This document shows positions 1-7,309 of a stretch of 16,379 nucleotides of DNA, piece by piece. The position numbers and the translations under genes were made by a program. Numbering within the stretch: position 1 is the first letter of the stretch; every line of letters begins with the position of its first letter. A model generated the notes under the pieces. The model was not told the origin of the DNA. It worked only from the letters and a program-made list of their open reading frames with translations, and did no database searches. Origin of the DNA: JBBAFM01 sp041655415 (GTDB lineage Bacteria; Bacillota; Clostridia; Peptostreptococcales; JAAYPU01); the NCBI GenBank assembly GCA_964429195.1, contig CAYSBC010000043.1:1-16379 (forward strand), in the 5' to 3' direction.

Positions 1-638
1 GAAAAAGGGCCATCGTAGATTAACTCCGGATATTCCGTTAGTCTTTCTTCAAATTGTGTAAATTGTGCTTCGATGACATTAGGCTCTTCTTTTTCTTCTG
101 TCTTGCTCTTTAAAATCCTAAAGTTTTTCTCTCTTCTATAAGCACTCTTCCATTTATCGTCACCAAGGGTTTCATCCTTTGTTTCCCTGAGCTGATTTAC
201 CAGTTGATTCGAATATTGATAAAGCTGTTCCAAATTATCGATATCCTTGCTATCGAGATGTTCCCCTTTTACACTTTTTTGAGCCATGGCAAAGGTATAA
301 TCCCCTAATTGGTTTAGAAATTTTTCCGACTTGCCTATATCGCTATTGGTGATGGGTAGCTTTGCCAAATATTCACCTGCATTATAGGCGTTTTGCCAAA
401 CCTTCGAAAAAAGTACCATATTCTCTTTTGTTTGATTGGATACCATAAGCTTTGAAAGCTCAGAAGATATTGTTTCTACGCTTGCAACTAATTCATAGTA
501 GTCTTGATGCACTTGATTATTGATATAATTGTAGTAATCTTCTTTTGCCGTGTATTGGGTATAGCCCCAGGCAGACACTCCAAGCAAAGCTACTACCAGC
601 AATATAAGGACAGCGATTATTATATATTTTCTTTTCAT
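1..638 (-). CDS. ypeB: Germination protein YpeB, N-terminal part (cut by window edge)
   Basis: About 212 N-terminal residues are visible and no stop is reached before base 1. I translated this by hand from the ATG at 638..636, which follows a GGAGG six bases upstream. The protein begins with a short basic stretch and one hydrophobic segment (residues about 5-25) ending in a W-G-Y motif, as in Bacillus YpeB. A charged helical region follows, with the family-like stretch VWQNAYNAGEYLAKLP near residue 83. In the known family, YpeB sits at the forespore inner membrane and is needed for SleB to accumulate in the spore; the two stabilise each other. The gene follows sleB by 35 bases, the usual sleB-ypeB order, which strongly supports the call. 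The PepSY-like C-terminal repeats would lie outside the window. Confidence 0.88.
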   Translation of the reverse strand, partial: MKRKYIIIAVLILLVVALLGVSAWGYTQYTAKEDYYNYINNQVHQDYYELVASVETISSELSKLMVSNQTKENMVLFSKVWQNAYNAGEYLAKLPITNSDIGKSEKFLNQLGDYTFAMAQKSVKGEHLDSKDIDNLEQLYQYSNQLVNQLRETKDETLGDDKWKSAYRREKNFRILKSKTEEKEEPNVIEAQFTQFEERLTEYPELIYDGPF

Positions 639-673
639 CTATTCCCTCCTTCCGAGGCTACTATCCCATTATC

Positions 674-1369
674 TTAAACTCCAAAATTGTGTTTACCGAT
701 GACCTTGACGATGGATCTTGACCAAATCCATTTGCTTGTTGCCGTGGCGGGATTCCAGTAGTAGATGCATCCACCGGTTGGGTCCCACCCATTCAAAGCG
801 TCCTCTGCTGCCCTGATCGAATCTTTTGTTGCTTGCAAATTAATTTGGCCGTCATCAACTGCTGTAAAAGCCCCGGGTTGATAGATGACCCCCGCAATTG
901 TGTTTGGAAAGGATGGATTTCTGGTTCGGTTTAAAATAACTGCTCCTACTGCAACTTGCCCAATATAAGGCTCTCCTCTTGCCTCTCCTGTGATAGCTTT
1001 GGCTAATAGTATTTTCTCATCTTGCCTTGCTATATTAGAGCCTGAGCCACTTGATCCCGAACTTTTCGTTGACATGCCTAAGGCACTCAGTGTTTGGGAT
1101 CCAATAATCCCATCGGCTTTTAACCCATGCCTTCTTTGGAAGGCTACCACTGCATCATGGGTCATTTGTCCAAAAATGCCATCTGCAGATCCCTTCAAAT
1201 AGCCCCAATTGATGAGCTTTTGTTGTGCTTGTCTGACTCTCTCTCCTGTAGATCCCCAATGCATGATATCTGCTGCAAAAACATTGTCCATAAAATAGTG
1301 GGGACTTATCACAAAGGAAAGGAGTATTAAGGTGATACATAAAAAGATAATAAAGGTTGTTTTTTTCAT
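674..1369 (-). CDS. sleB: Spore cortex-lytic enzyme SleB
   Basis: SleB degrades spore cortex peptidoglycan during germination (lytic transglycosylase acting on muramic-delta-lactam-containing glycan). The 231-residue product has a signal peptide (hydrophobic residues 6-22, likely cut after VFA at residue 32). A peptidoglycan-binding-1 domain follows (about 38-98, with the DGIFGQMT and DGIIGSQT repeats), then a Ser/Gly-rich linker (about 102-112). The SleB/CwlJ hydrolase-2 domain runs from about 118 to 231. It shows GEARGEPYIGQVAVGAVILN, whose first Glu (E129) is the probable catalytic acid, and NPATATSKWIWSR near the C terminus. The ATG shares its first bases with the TGA of spoIIR (ATGA overlap). 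It has an AAGGAG site inside spoIIR. ypeB follows directly. Length and domain order are normal for the family. Confidence 0.95.
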   Translation of the reverse strand: MKKTTFIIFLCITLILLSFVISPHYFMDNVFAADIMHWGSTGERVRQAQQKLINWGYLKGSADGIFGQMTHDAVVAFQRRHGLKADGIIGSQTLSALGMSTKSSGSSGSGSNIARQDEKILLAKAITGEARGEPYIGQVAVGAVILNRTRNPSFPNTIAGVIYQPGAFTAVDDGQINLQATKDSIRAAEDALNGWDPTGGCIYYWNPATATSKWIWSRSIVKVIGKHNFGV

Positions 1370-2052
1370 TTATTTTCTCCTTTTAACAATTCAGAAATTA
1401 CTTCCACAGCCTTAAATTTTATTTTTATTACCGGTTTTTCTTGTGTAACGATTGTCATAAGCTGGTTGTATTGTTCCTGCGTTAACATAGCTAAGGATGC
1501 ATATGTATTTTCTTCCTTATCCGAGTTTTCAATAAAGCACAAAGGCGGGAATAATACACACCACCAATTTTGCCCTTTACCTTCACCGATAACAATATTC
1601 AAGGCCTGATATTCTCCTGCGGGAAATACGAGCTTGCCATATTGTTTTTCAGGAATCCAGGTCATCCCTAAATCGGCTTTTACGGTATAGGTATGTCCTT
1701 CCTCTTTTAATGTTAAGGCTGCTCTGTCTTCTATCTTGCTCAAATTCTTTTTGATAATCTCTTTGGTCTCGGCTATGCTCTCCGAAGGTTTTAATTCTAC
1801 ATTCATCAACTCAATCACACTATCTCTCACCTTGAGCTTTAATTCCTGATCCTCTTGGCTATCGCTATTGGCTATGACATGAAATCTCACAATTTCATCC
1901 TTCTCCGACTGCTGCAAATACTCTTCTGTCGTTATATAACAAAAATAAAATAATGTTGTAACGAGGAGTATGATCATCATTTTCATTTGAAATCCATTAT
2001 TGAGTTTAATATCTTTATTCATCGGAATATCAGTGGTATTGTTAAAATCCAA
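1366..2052 (-). CDS. spoIIR: Stage II sporulation protein R (SpoIIR)
   Basis: SpoIIR is made in the forespore, secreted into the intermembrane space, and triggers the SpoIIGA protease to process pro-sigma-E in the mother cell. The 228-residue product has one N-terminal membrane segment (about 24-42). It carries the family signatures RFHVIANSDS (about 56-65) and PAGEYQALNIVIGEGKGQNW followed by WCVLFPPLCF (about 144-173). The start is a TTG at 2052..2050, chosen because AAGGGG lies about eight bases upstream. The next in-frame ATG (codon 11) has no ribosome binding site. The stop overlaps the sleB start by four bases, so the two are translationally coupled. A possible sigma-F-type promoter lies upstream (see 2098..2127). 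In Bacillus, spoIIR is not next to sleB, so the coupling here is notable. Confidence 0.95.
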   Translation of the reverse strand: MDFNNTTDIPMNKDIKLNNGFQMKMMIILLVTTLFYFCYITTEEYLQQSEKDEIVRFHVIANSDSQEDQELKLKVRDSVIELMNVELKPSESIAETKEIIKKNLSKIEDRAALTLKEEGHTYTVKADLGMTWIPEKQYGKLVFPAGEYQALNIVIGEGKGQNWWCVLFPPLCFIENSDKEENTYASLAMLTQEQYNQLMTIVTQEKPVIKIKFKAVEVISELLKGENK

Positions 2053-2097
2053 GTTTATCGCCCCTTTTTGATTTTTATAGCATTCGCAATCATATTA

Positions 2098-2127
2098 GGA
2101 TTTTTCCCACTAATATTTTTTTTATAC
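2098..2127 (-). promoter_or_regulatory. Possible sigma-F-like promoter for spoIIR
   Basis: On the minus strand GTATA (2127..2123) is followed after 15 bases by GGAAAAATCC (2107..2098). This matches the -35 and the GG and A-rich part of the forespore sigma-F consensus (GYATA, 15 bases, GGNNANAHTR), although the last two positions do not fit. It lies about 45 bases before the spoIIR start, immediately after the terminator of the GntR gene. spoIIR is a classic sigma-F target in B. subtilis. The region is A/T-rich, so a chance match is possible. Confidence 0.38.
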
Positions 2128-2128
2128 T

Positions 2129-2173
2129 AAAAAAAGCCAGTCATGCTAAGCAATGTCGCTTGAACATGACTGA
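2129..2173 (-). terminator. Intrinsic terminator after the GntR gene
   Basis: On the minus strand CAGTCATG (2172..2165) pairs with CATGACTG (2145..2138). The loop contains a second short AAGC/GCTT pairing. A run of seven T follows at 2135..2129. It starts about 16 bases after the stop of the GntR gene. It separates the ispE-GntR unit from spoIIR-sleB-ypeB. Confidence 0.9.
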
Positions 2174-2188
2174 CCTAAGATGCCCCAC

Positions 2189-2869
2189 CTAGTAAAAGGT
2201 GGCTTGTGATATTTTTTTTCTTTCCTCTTCTAGTGCTTCTGTTAATCTTTCCACATGATTCTGTCCATATTCTTTCGCAGTAACGGGGTCTCTTGCACAT
2301 ATAGCTTGTACAATGAGCTTATGCTCCTGGGGTATATCCTTAGCTCTTGTATATTCCTTAAAATATGCAATTTTAAACCTTTGAACTACTTCTTGAAGAT
2401 TATTGGCCATCTGGATAAGTTTTTTATTTTTAGTTGCTTCAAATATTATGTTATGAAATTGATTATTATACCTGTTCATAGCAATTGCGTCATCCTCAGC
2501 AACGGATTGATTAAACTTTTCTGAAATCTCTAATAAAGCCTTAATCTCTTCCTCCGTTATTTTTTGAGCGGCCAGCGATGCTGCCAAACCCTCTAACACA
2601 CTTCTTACTACTAATACGTCAATCATCTCGGAAACAGAAATACCGGAAACGTAGGCTCCTTTTCTCACTTCAATGGCTACAAGTCCCTCTAATTCCAATT
2701 TTCGAATAGCCTCCCTAATAGGTGTTCTGCTAACACCCAGCCTGTCAGCCAATTCAATCTCCATCAATCGCTGTCCGGGTTTTAATTCTCCGCTTAAGAT
2801 GGATCTGCGTATTTCTTCAAATACCAAGTCTCTTAAGGGCTTGTGATCGTCAATCGTAAACTTTTCCAT
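2189..2869 (-). CDS. GntR-family transcriptional regulator, FadR (FCD) subfamily
   Basis: The 226-residue product has an N-terminal winged helix (about 10-75). It contains ILSGELKPGQRLMEIELAD and the recognition helix RLGVSRTPIREAIRKLELEG. The C-terminal all-helical FCD ligand domain (about 85-215) contains VRSVLEGLAASLAA, an NQFHNIIF segment and a late EYGQNHVERL helix. The conserved histidines (NQFH, EH, QNHV) fit the metal-binding type of FCD pocket. Ligand and targets cannot be read from the sequence. Family members often sense small carboxylic acids and bind an inverted repeat near their own gene. The start ATG has GGAGG seven bases upstream. It lies 24 bases after ispE and has its own downstream terminator, so it is the last gene of the ispE transcript. 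Confidence 0.92.
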   Translation of the reverse strand: MEKFTIDDHKPLRDLVFEEIRRSILSGELKPGQRLMEIELADRLGVSRTPIREAIRKLELEGLVAIEVRKGAYVSGISVSEMIDVLVVRSVLEGLAASLAAQKITEEEIKALLEISEKFNQSVAEDDAIAMNRYNNQFHNIIFEATKNKKLIQMANNLQEVVQRFKIAYFKEYTRAKDIPQEHKLIVQAICARDPVTAKEYGQNHVERLTEALEEERKKISQATFY

Positions 2870-2893
2870 GCTTATCCTCCGTTTACACCGTAT

Positions 2894-3748
2894 TTAGTCT
2901 CCAGTGAAGGTTTTAACCAAGTAAACTTCATCATGGAGTTTTTTCAGTTTGCTATAGGCGTTTTGTGCAGTGTTTTTATCCTTAAACAGACCAAAAACTG
3001 TAGGACCGCTTCCGCTCATAAGGGCTACTTCCGCATGAGTATCCAGTAATGCATTTTTAATGACTTTAACAACATGGTTTTCTTCCAATGTAACTGATTC
3101 CAACAAATTTTTAGTATTTCTTCTTAGCCCTAAAAAATCTTGATTCTCAACAAAAGAAATAATCTTCTCGATAGGAGGGTGTTCCTTTATTTCATTTAAT
3201 TTTAACTTTTCATAGACGCTTTTCGTTGAAATCCTCATATTGGGCTTACACAGTACTACAAAGGCATTTAAAGCCTTAAGGGGTGTCAGCTTTTCACCGA
3301 TGCCTTCTGCTAAAGCGCATCCTCCTAAGATACAAAAGGGTACATCGGCACCTAAAGGTAGAGCCATATCCATAAGCTCTTCTTTCTTGAGCCCCAAATT
3401 GAACAATTGGTTCACTCCTAGGAGTACTGCCGCAGCATCTGTACTTCCTCCGGCTAATCCGGCCGCAACAGGAATTTTCTTTTGAACCTTAATCTCAATA
3501 CCTTCATGTATATTAAATTGATGATATAAGAGGTTAGCAGCTTTATAGGTCATATCATTCTTATAGCTATGACTGTATCTCCTATTGCTTTGTATATAGA
3601 TTATTTTTTTTGGTATTTTTCTTATCTCAATTTCATCAAAAAGATCGATTTGCTGCATAATCATTCTGACGTCATGATACCCATCATCCCTTTTTCTAAC
3701 CACATCTAGGGCCAGGTTGATCTTAGCTCTCGCTTTTAGTTTTATCAT
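2894..3748 (-). CDS. ispE: 4-diphosphocytidyl-2-C-methyl-D-erythritol kinase (IspE)
   Basis: IspE is a GHMP-family kinase of the methylerythritol phosphate isoprenoid pathway. It phosphorylates the 2-hydroxyl of CDP-methylerythritol with ATP in the cytoplasm. The 284-residue protein starts with KLKARAKINLALDV (Lys9, substrate/active-site region). It has the ATP-binding glycine loop PVAAGLAGGSTDAA (about 93-106) and GADVPFC with the probable catalytic Asp135. The C-terminal GHMP motif SGSGPTVFGLF follows. Length is typical. The ATG has CGGAG eight bases upstream, and a near-consensus promoter lies 30-60 bases before it. The Bacillus order veg-(ssp)-ispE is partly kept here, with veg about 3 kb upstream in the same direction. 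Confidence 0.97.
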   Translation of the reverse strand: MIKLKARAKINLALDVVRKRDDGYHDVRMIMQQIDLFDEIEIRKIPKKIIYIQSNRRYSHSYKNDMTYKAANLLYHQFNIHEGIEIKVQKKIPVAAGLAGGSTDAAAVLLGVNQLFNLGLKKEELMDMALPLGADVPFCILGGCALAEGIGEKLTPLKALNAFVVLCKPNMRISTKSVYEKLKLNEIKEHPPIEKIISFVENQDFLGLRRNTKNLLESVTLEENHVVKVIKNALLDTHAEVALMSGSGPTVFGLFKDKNTAQNAYSKLKKLHDEVYLVKTFTGD

Positions 3749-3779
3749 GATTTACTCCGTTTTGTTCTTTGTATACTGT

Positions 3780-3808
3780 ATTATAACCTTCTTGATTCAA
3801 TCTTTCAA
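3780..3808 (-). promoter_or_regulatory. Sigma-A promoter of ispE-GntR
   Basis: On the minus strand TTGAAA (3808..3803) and TATAAT (3785..3780) are separated by exactly 17 bases. The expected transcript start is about 25 bases before the ispE ATG. This is a near-consensus vegetative promoter, fitting an essential isoprenoid gene inside a sporulation-rich neighbourhood. Confidence 0.85.
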
Positions 3809-3850
3809 TAGCAATTCATTATTTAAATTATTTGCTGTTTTATGGGACGC

Positions 3851-3886
3851 AAAAGACACCCTTAGGCTTATTGAATAAGAAGGGTG
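3851..3886 (-). terminator. Probable terminator after the sipL-like gene
   Basis: On the minus strand CACCCTT (3886..3880) pairs with AAGGGTG (3863..3857). Inside it CTTATT pairs with AATAAG, with a small bulge. Only a short CTTTT follows, so the T-run is weak. It begins about 12 bases after the stop codon of the upstream gene. Confidence 0.7.
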
Positions 3887-3898
3887 CTTTGCAGTCCA

Positions 3899-5470
3899 TT
3901 ATTTGCAACTTTTTAGAAGAATCAATTTTTGCCCCGGTACTAATTGGCTTTCGTAATCAATGTTGTTGGTTTCTTCTATTTCCCTAATGGTTGTTCTGTT
4001 GTTTTTTGCAATCTTCCAAAGGTTATCATCTTTTTTGACAATGTAAATGATGATACTTGGCGTATTTTCAAAGTCAATCTCTTGATCTTGAATCGCTACA
4101 TCCCTTAATACTTCATGACTTTCTTTGGCGTAAACTCTGCTCTTCATGAAAATTTCTGAATTAATCTCAATCTGTCGGTTATTTATCTTTTCATAATCGA
4201 TTTTTCGTATATTAAAATCTTTTTCTATTTCATAAGAAGGGCCAACACCTTTGATATCAATATAATGTCTGAAAGGAATTTCATCCGTCATGCCATGGAT
4301 TTTTCTTGTTCCTTCTTCTGTTTCTGTTTCATAGATAATATGGACTGCCAGAACTCCTTCAATGATGTTTTTATCAGCTTCAACATAATTGTTGGTTTCA
4401 ACTACTTTTCCTTGAACACTGACAATGTTCTCCATCTGCTTGTTATCATCAAAAAGGTTGATAATTTCTCTTACTTGAATATCCGATGCATTTTTACTAT
4501 GCAAGAGCTTATAATGGATTTCTCCCTTTTCAACTTCTATGTTTTGCATAGGATGGTAAGCATCAATGATAATCTCTTTTTCCTTATTCTTTGTTATCTC
4601 TAAATCTGTTGCAATAGTAGCCTCCATGTTCAACAAGGTAGCATTGTCTTCTATATCTTTCTTGATAGATACATTGGAGTATTCCACTGAGAAATCCGCC
4701 TTACTATCTACAGAGCCTTCAAATTCCTTGATGTCGATAAACTGTGTGAATTCTGATTTTTCTTCTAGCATGACGGGAACAGGCTCTATTTCATTGCTAA
4801 GATACATGATATTGTATTGTAAGGTGGCATTGATGACAGCTCTTTGGTTAACAATTTGTCTTTGATTTTCGAAGATATGGATATCCCAGCTTAGAACCTC
4901 TCCTATCTCAGGCATGTTGTCTTTAATCCCTATCTCTTCTTTTATATCAATAGTTTCTTTTTCTCGCTGTACAATGTCCGTATATTTAATCTGTTCCTTC
5001 AAATACTGCATTTCGCTGTTCATCTCGTCCTTAATCATGTCTACTTCATAAGTCTCATAGCCCTTTGTAAGTATGTTCGTCAATACCTTTATCTTGAGCT
5101 TTCTTTCATTGATGATATTGTAATCAATATGCTCAATGTCAGGAATAAATTTTATGTCCACTTTTTCATCATATAAACAGTCTATTTCTTGTCTGAAATC
5201 AATGTTGCATTCCATCGGTACTACGGTGGCGTTTTCATTCCCTGAAAAGGGAGTATAGAGTATCTTAAGCTGTAATTTCCCTGTTACATTAACCTTATCG
5301 TTACTTATGTTCTTATCCATGATTTTTATCTTACCTTCAATGAATATGATCTTAGATAAATCAGGTTTTGTATCAGGGACAAGAATGTCTTCCTCCAGCA
5401 GAATCTGCGTGGTTTCTTTTTGGTTCATTTGTAACATACTGAAAGAATCTTTCATGGATTCTGTTGTCAT
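3899..5470 (-). CDS. sipL: SipL-like spore coat morphogenetic protein: three SPOCS (DUF3794) repeats plus LysM
   Basis: The 523-residue protein has no signal peptide or membrane segment. It shows three related repeats of the SPOCS/DUF3794 type beginning VTGKLQLKILY (about 62), INATLQYNIMY (about 213) and IEGVLAVHIIY (about 370). Each is followed by a phenylalanine/ID segment (FRQEID, FTQFID, FRHYID). A C-terminal LysM domain follows (about 475-520: YIVKKDDNLWKIAKNN ... LVPGQKLILL). This is the layout of C. difficile SipL, the mother-cell protein that binds SpoIVA and anchors the coat, functionally like SpoVID. I chose the ATG at 5470..5468 because GAGGAGG lies seven bases upstream. An in-frame ATG at 5500 has no ribosome binding site. 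I could not identify a clear sigma-E promoter, so co-transcription with the DUF3048 gene 115 bases upstream is possible. Confidence 0.85.
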   Translation of the reverse strand: MTTESMKDSFSMLQMNQKETTQILLEEDILVPDTKPDLSKIIFIEGKIKIMDKNISNDKVNVTGKLQLKILYTPFSGNENATVVPMECNIDFRQEIDCLYDEKVDIKFIPDIEHIDYNIINERKLKIKVLTNILTKGYETYEVDMIKDEMNSEMQYLKEQIKYTDIVQREKETIDIKEEIGIKDNMPEIGEVLSWDIHIFENQRQIVNQRAVINATLQYNIMYLSNEIEPVPVMLEEKSEFTQFIDIKEFEGSVDSKADFSVEYSNVSIKKDIEDNATLLNMEATIATDLEITKNKEKEIIIDAYHPMQNIEVEKGEIHYKLLHSKNASDIQVREIINLFDDNKQMENIVSVQGKVVETNNYVEADKNIIEGVLAVHIIYETETEEGTRKIHGMTDEIPFRHYIDIKGVGPSYEIEKDFNIRKIDYEKINNRQIEINSEIFMKSRVYAKESHEVLRDVAIQDQEIDFENTPSIIIYIVKKDDNLWKIAKNNRTTIREIEETNNIDYESQLVPGQKLILLKSCK

Positions 5471-5585
5471 GATCTTTTCCTCCTCATTTACTTTAATCAT
5501 ATTTCATTTGAGTAAAATATGATTTTTACTGATTCACTTTAAATAATATGAGGAAAGATTACCTTTTATGATTGATTTGACATTT

Positions 5586-6662
5586 TTATTTTATGATTAC
5601 TTCATTTTTTCTGTTTTCAGGATAAACCTGTATCCATATCTTGCCCGGATTTAATTTTACTTCTTCTCCCTTTGCATTATAATATCTCGTCATATCCTTT
5701 TCGCTTTTCTTTTTCCAAGTTACAGGGATATAGTTTCCACCGGATACATAATAGCCCTCACCTTGTCCGACCATATCCATTTGCAATCTACCTTCTGTAT
5801 CGCCGGCTACAGCTTTAGTCTTTACAAATTGAATGATAATGTTTGTTGTATGTAATTCAGTTCCATCGGATTCATCCTTGTGGGGTTTTCCATTGACAGA
5901 CCGATAATAAGCATTTTCTTCTTTATTGTATTCATAAGACGAGTAATAATTATTGGCTCTATAAGGAAACTCTAAGAATGTTGCCTTGTCCTCGCCTATA
6001 CTTACCGGTTTATCTAAAAATTTTAAGCCTTCATAGGTACCTTCATCTCTATATTTCCTCGCTGTTGCTCCTTTCATAATCGAGCTGTAGCTGGCATAAG
6101 TGTTATGAGGAGCTTTTTTATGACTCTTCCTCCACAAGACATCTTTGCCTTGATTCATCCCATTGACAGAAGCAATATGCCATTTGCTTATAGCCTCCAA
6201 TCCGCTTGGGCTTCCTCCGACATGGACATAGAGAGCATCGTATTCTAAGGATCTTTCAATAAAATAATCCCTGGCACTTCGCACCGGTCCTATCTCTTTT
6301 GGTTGTTCGCTTTCAATAATAGCCATGTACCTTGTGATATTGCCTTCTGCTAAAATCTCATACACGATATCACTTTGGCTTAATCCTGCTTGGGGCCTAG
6401 CATCCTTCTGGTTATCCAACATGACGGCTATTACCCTTTTATTGACACTATCTTCGTCTATGTAAAGACCTGTAAGTTTTGATCTTACTTTACTTTCTAT
6501 GAGATCAATCTCTTCGTTTTCTTTGGGTTCATTCTCTTCAAGGGGGTCCTCAACTTCATCCTTACCGGTTTCCACTGCTTCCGGGTCTTGAGAGCATCCT
6601 GATATCAAAAGGATTGCTACTAATAAAGCGACTCCTATCCTCCATATTGCTTTCTTTTTCAT
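5586..6662 (-). CDS. DUF3048 (YerB-like) lipoprotein
   Basis: The 358-residue product begins with a lipoprotein signal (MKKK, a hydrophobic segment, then the lipobox LISGC with Cys23). An acidic Glu/Asp-rich linker follows (about 25-60). The DUF3048 domains then run to the end, with VIAVMLDNQKDARPQAGLSQ, IVYEILAEGNITRYMAI and ESEQPKEIGPVRSARDYFIE. It should be anchored on the outer face of the membrane. The family is widespread in Firmicutes (B. subtilis YerB), and I know of no firm biochemical function. The ATG has GGAGAAAG about five bases upstream. The gene begins after the veg terminator, so it should have its own promoter. I found no convincing one. No terminator separates it from the sipL-like gene. 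Confidence 0.9.
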   Translation of the reverse strand: MKKKAIWRIGVALLVAILLISGCSQDPEAVETGKDEVEDPLEENEPKENEEIDLIESKVRSKLTGLYIDEDSVNKRVIAVMLDNQKDARPQAGLSQSDIVYEILAEGNITRYMAIIESEQPKEIGPVRSARDYFIERSLEYDALYVHVGGSPSGLEAISKWHIASVNGMNQGKDVLWRKSHKKAPHNTYASYSSIMKGATARKYRDEGTYEGLKFLDKPVSIGEDKATFLEFPYRANNYYSSYEYNKEENAYYRSVNGKPHKDESDGTELHTTNIIIQFVKTKAVAGDTEGRLQMDMVGQGEGYYVSGGNYIPVTWKKKSEKDMTRYYNAKGEEVKLNPGKIWIQVYPENRKNEVIIK

Positions 6663-6734
6663 TTGCTTTCTCCAGTCCTATTATGATTTAATATTCTACA
6701 AATATATTAACATTTCGCTATATTATAGGCAAAT

Positions 6735-6760
6735 AAAAAAGAATACTTCGCTGAGTATTC
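6735..6760 (-). terminator. Intrinsic terminator after veg
   Basis: On the minus strand GAATACT (6760..6754) pairs perfectly with AGTATTC (6747..6741) around a six-base loop. Six T residues follow (6740..6735). It lies about 40 bases after the veg stop. Confidence 0.9.
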
Positions 6761-6801
6761 CTTTTATTTATGTTCTGTTATTCTGATATGTTAAACATCG
6801 C

Positions 6802-7065
6802 CTAGCAAGCTTGTGTGCTGTCTTTATCTAGCGGCATAATTTGTACGTTTCCTATCAATACATCTGTATACGCAAATGACATTGTTCTTTCATTATCATT
6901 CTTATCCTTTATCTTAACGAGAAAAATGTTAGGATAAGTGTCTCCCATGATTCCTGTTCTGACGGATATTTTTTTTCTGCCCTTATTACTCTTTAATCTT
7001 ACCTCTTCACCGAATAATCCCTCGATGTTTTCACGAATCTCAGCTAACTCCTTGCTTTGAGCCAA
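6802..7065 (-). CDS. veg: Veg protein
   Basis: Small cytoplasmic protein of the Veg (DUF1021) family, best known in B. subtilis, where it is abundant and affects biofilm matrix gene expression. It shows the family core: EIRENIEGLFGEEVRLK, then NKGRKKISVRTGIMGDTYPN with the conserved GRKK and TYP, then a VKI-type beta strand and a Y-T-D-V-L segment. I chose the TTG at 7065..7063 (87 residues, starting MAQSKE) because AAGGTGG lies five bases before it. The alternative GTG at 7074 adds three residues and overlaps that site. A strong promoter lies 45-75 bases upstream and a terminator follows, so it is monocistronic. In Bacillus, veg lies close to ispE, as it does more loosely here. Confidence 0.93.
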   Translation of the reverse strand: MAQSKELAEIRENIEGLFGEEVRLKSNKGRKKISVRTGIMGDTYPNIFLVKIKDKNDNERTMSFAYTDVLIGNVQIMPLDKDSTQAC

Positions 7066-7110
7066 GTTAACCACCTTCTTTCATATTAATGGGCACCTTA
7101 CTGTCGCATT

Positions 7111-7139
7111 ATTATACACTACATCAAACAAAAAGTCAA
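7111..7139 (-). promoter_or_regulatory. Strong sigma-A promoter of veg
   Basis: On the minus strand TTGACT (7139..7134) and a perfect TATAAT (7116..7111) are separated by 17 bases, with A/T-rich sequence upstream of the -35. The transcript would start near 7104, giving a leader of about 40 bases. The B. subtilis veg promoter is a standard example of a strong vegetative promoter, and this one appears equally good. Confidence 0.9.
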
Positions 7140-7253
7140 ATTAATGCCCCATTTATTATTTTCTCGTTAATTGATTAATGCTTTTACCTTTATTATTGCT
7201 ATTCCCAATTTTTGCTTGAATTATTCATTTCTCCGCTTTTATGAAGAATTTAA

Positions 7254-7288
7254 CAAAAAAATCGATACCTTTTAAGTATCGATTTTTC
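7254..7288 (-). terminator. Palindromic terminator after the thiolase gene
   Basis: GTATCGAT/ATCGATAC arms (7283..7276 with 7268..7261) are extended by A/T tracts on both sides. On the minus strand the second arm runs into seven T residues (7260..7254). It starts about 22 bases after the thiolase stop. Because it is symmetric it could also work on the plus strand, but no plus-strand gene is present. The stretch between here and the veg promoter (7140-7253) is A/T-rich and shows nothing else I can identify. Confidence 0.92.
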
Positions 7289-7309
7289 AGCTTGACTATT
7301 TAATGATTA

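Noticed and set aside
5468..5500. Upstream ATG at 5500 as start of the SipL-like protein
   Set aside because: No ribosome binding site precedes it, whereas GAGGAGG sits seven bases before the ATG at 5470.
5471..5585. Sigma-E promoter for the sipL-like gene (TCATATT and CATATTTT elements)
   Set aside because: The two elements are about 22 bases apart, too far for sigma-E, and the region is A/T-rich enough for chance matches.
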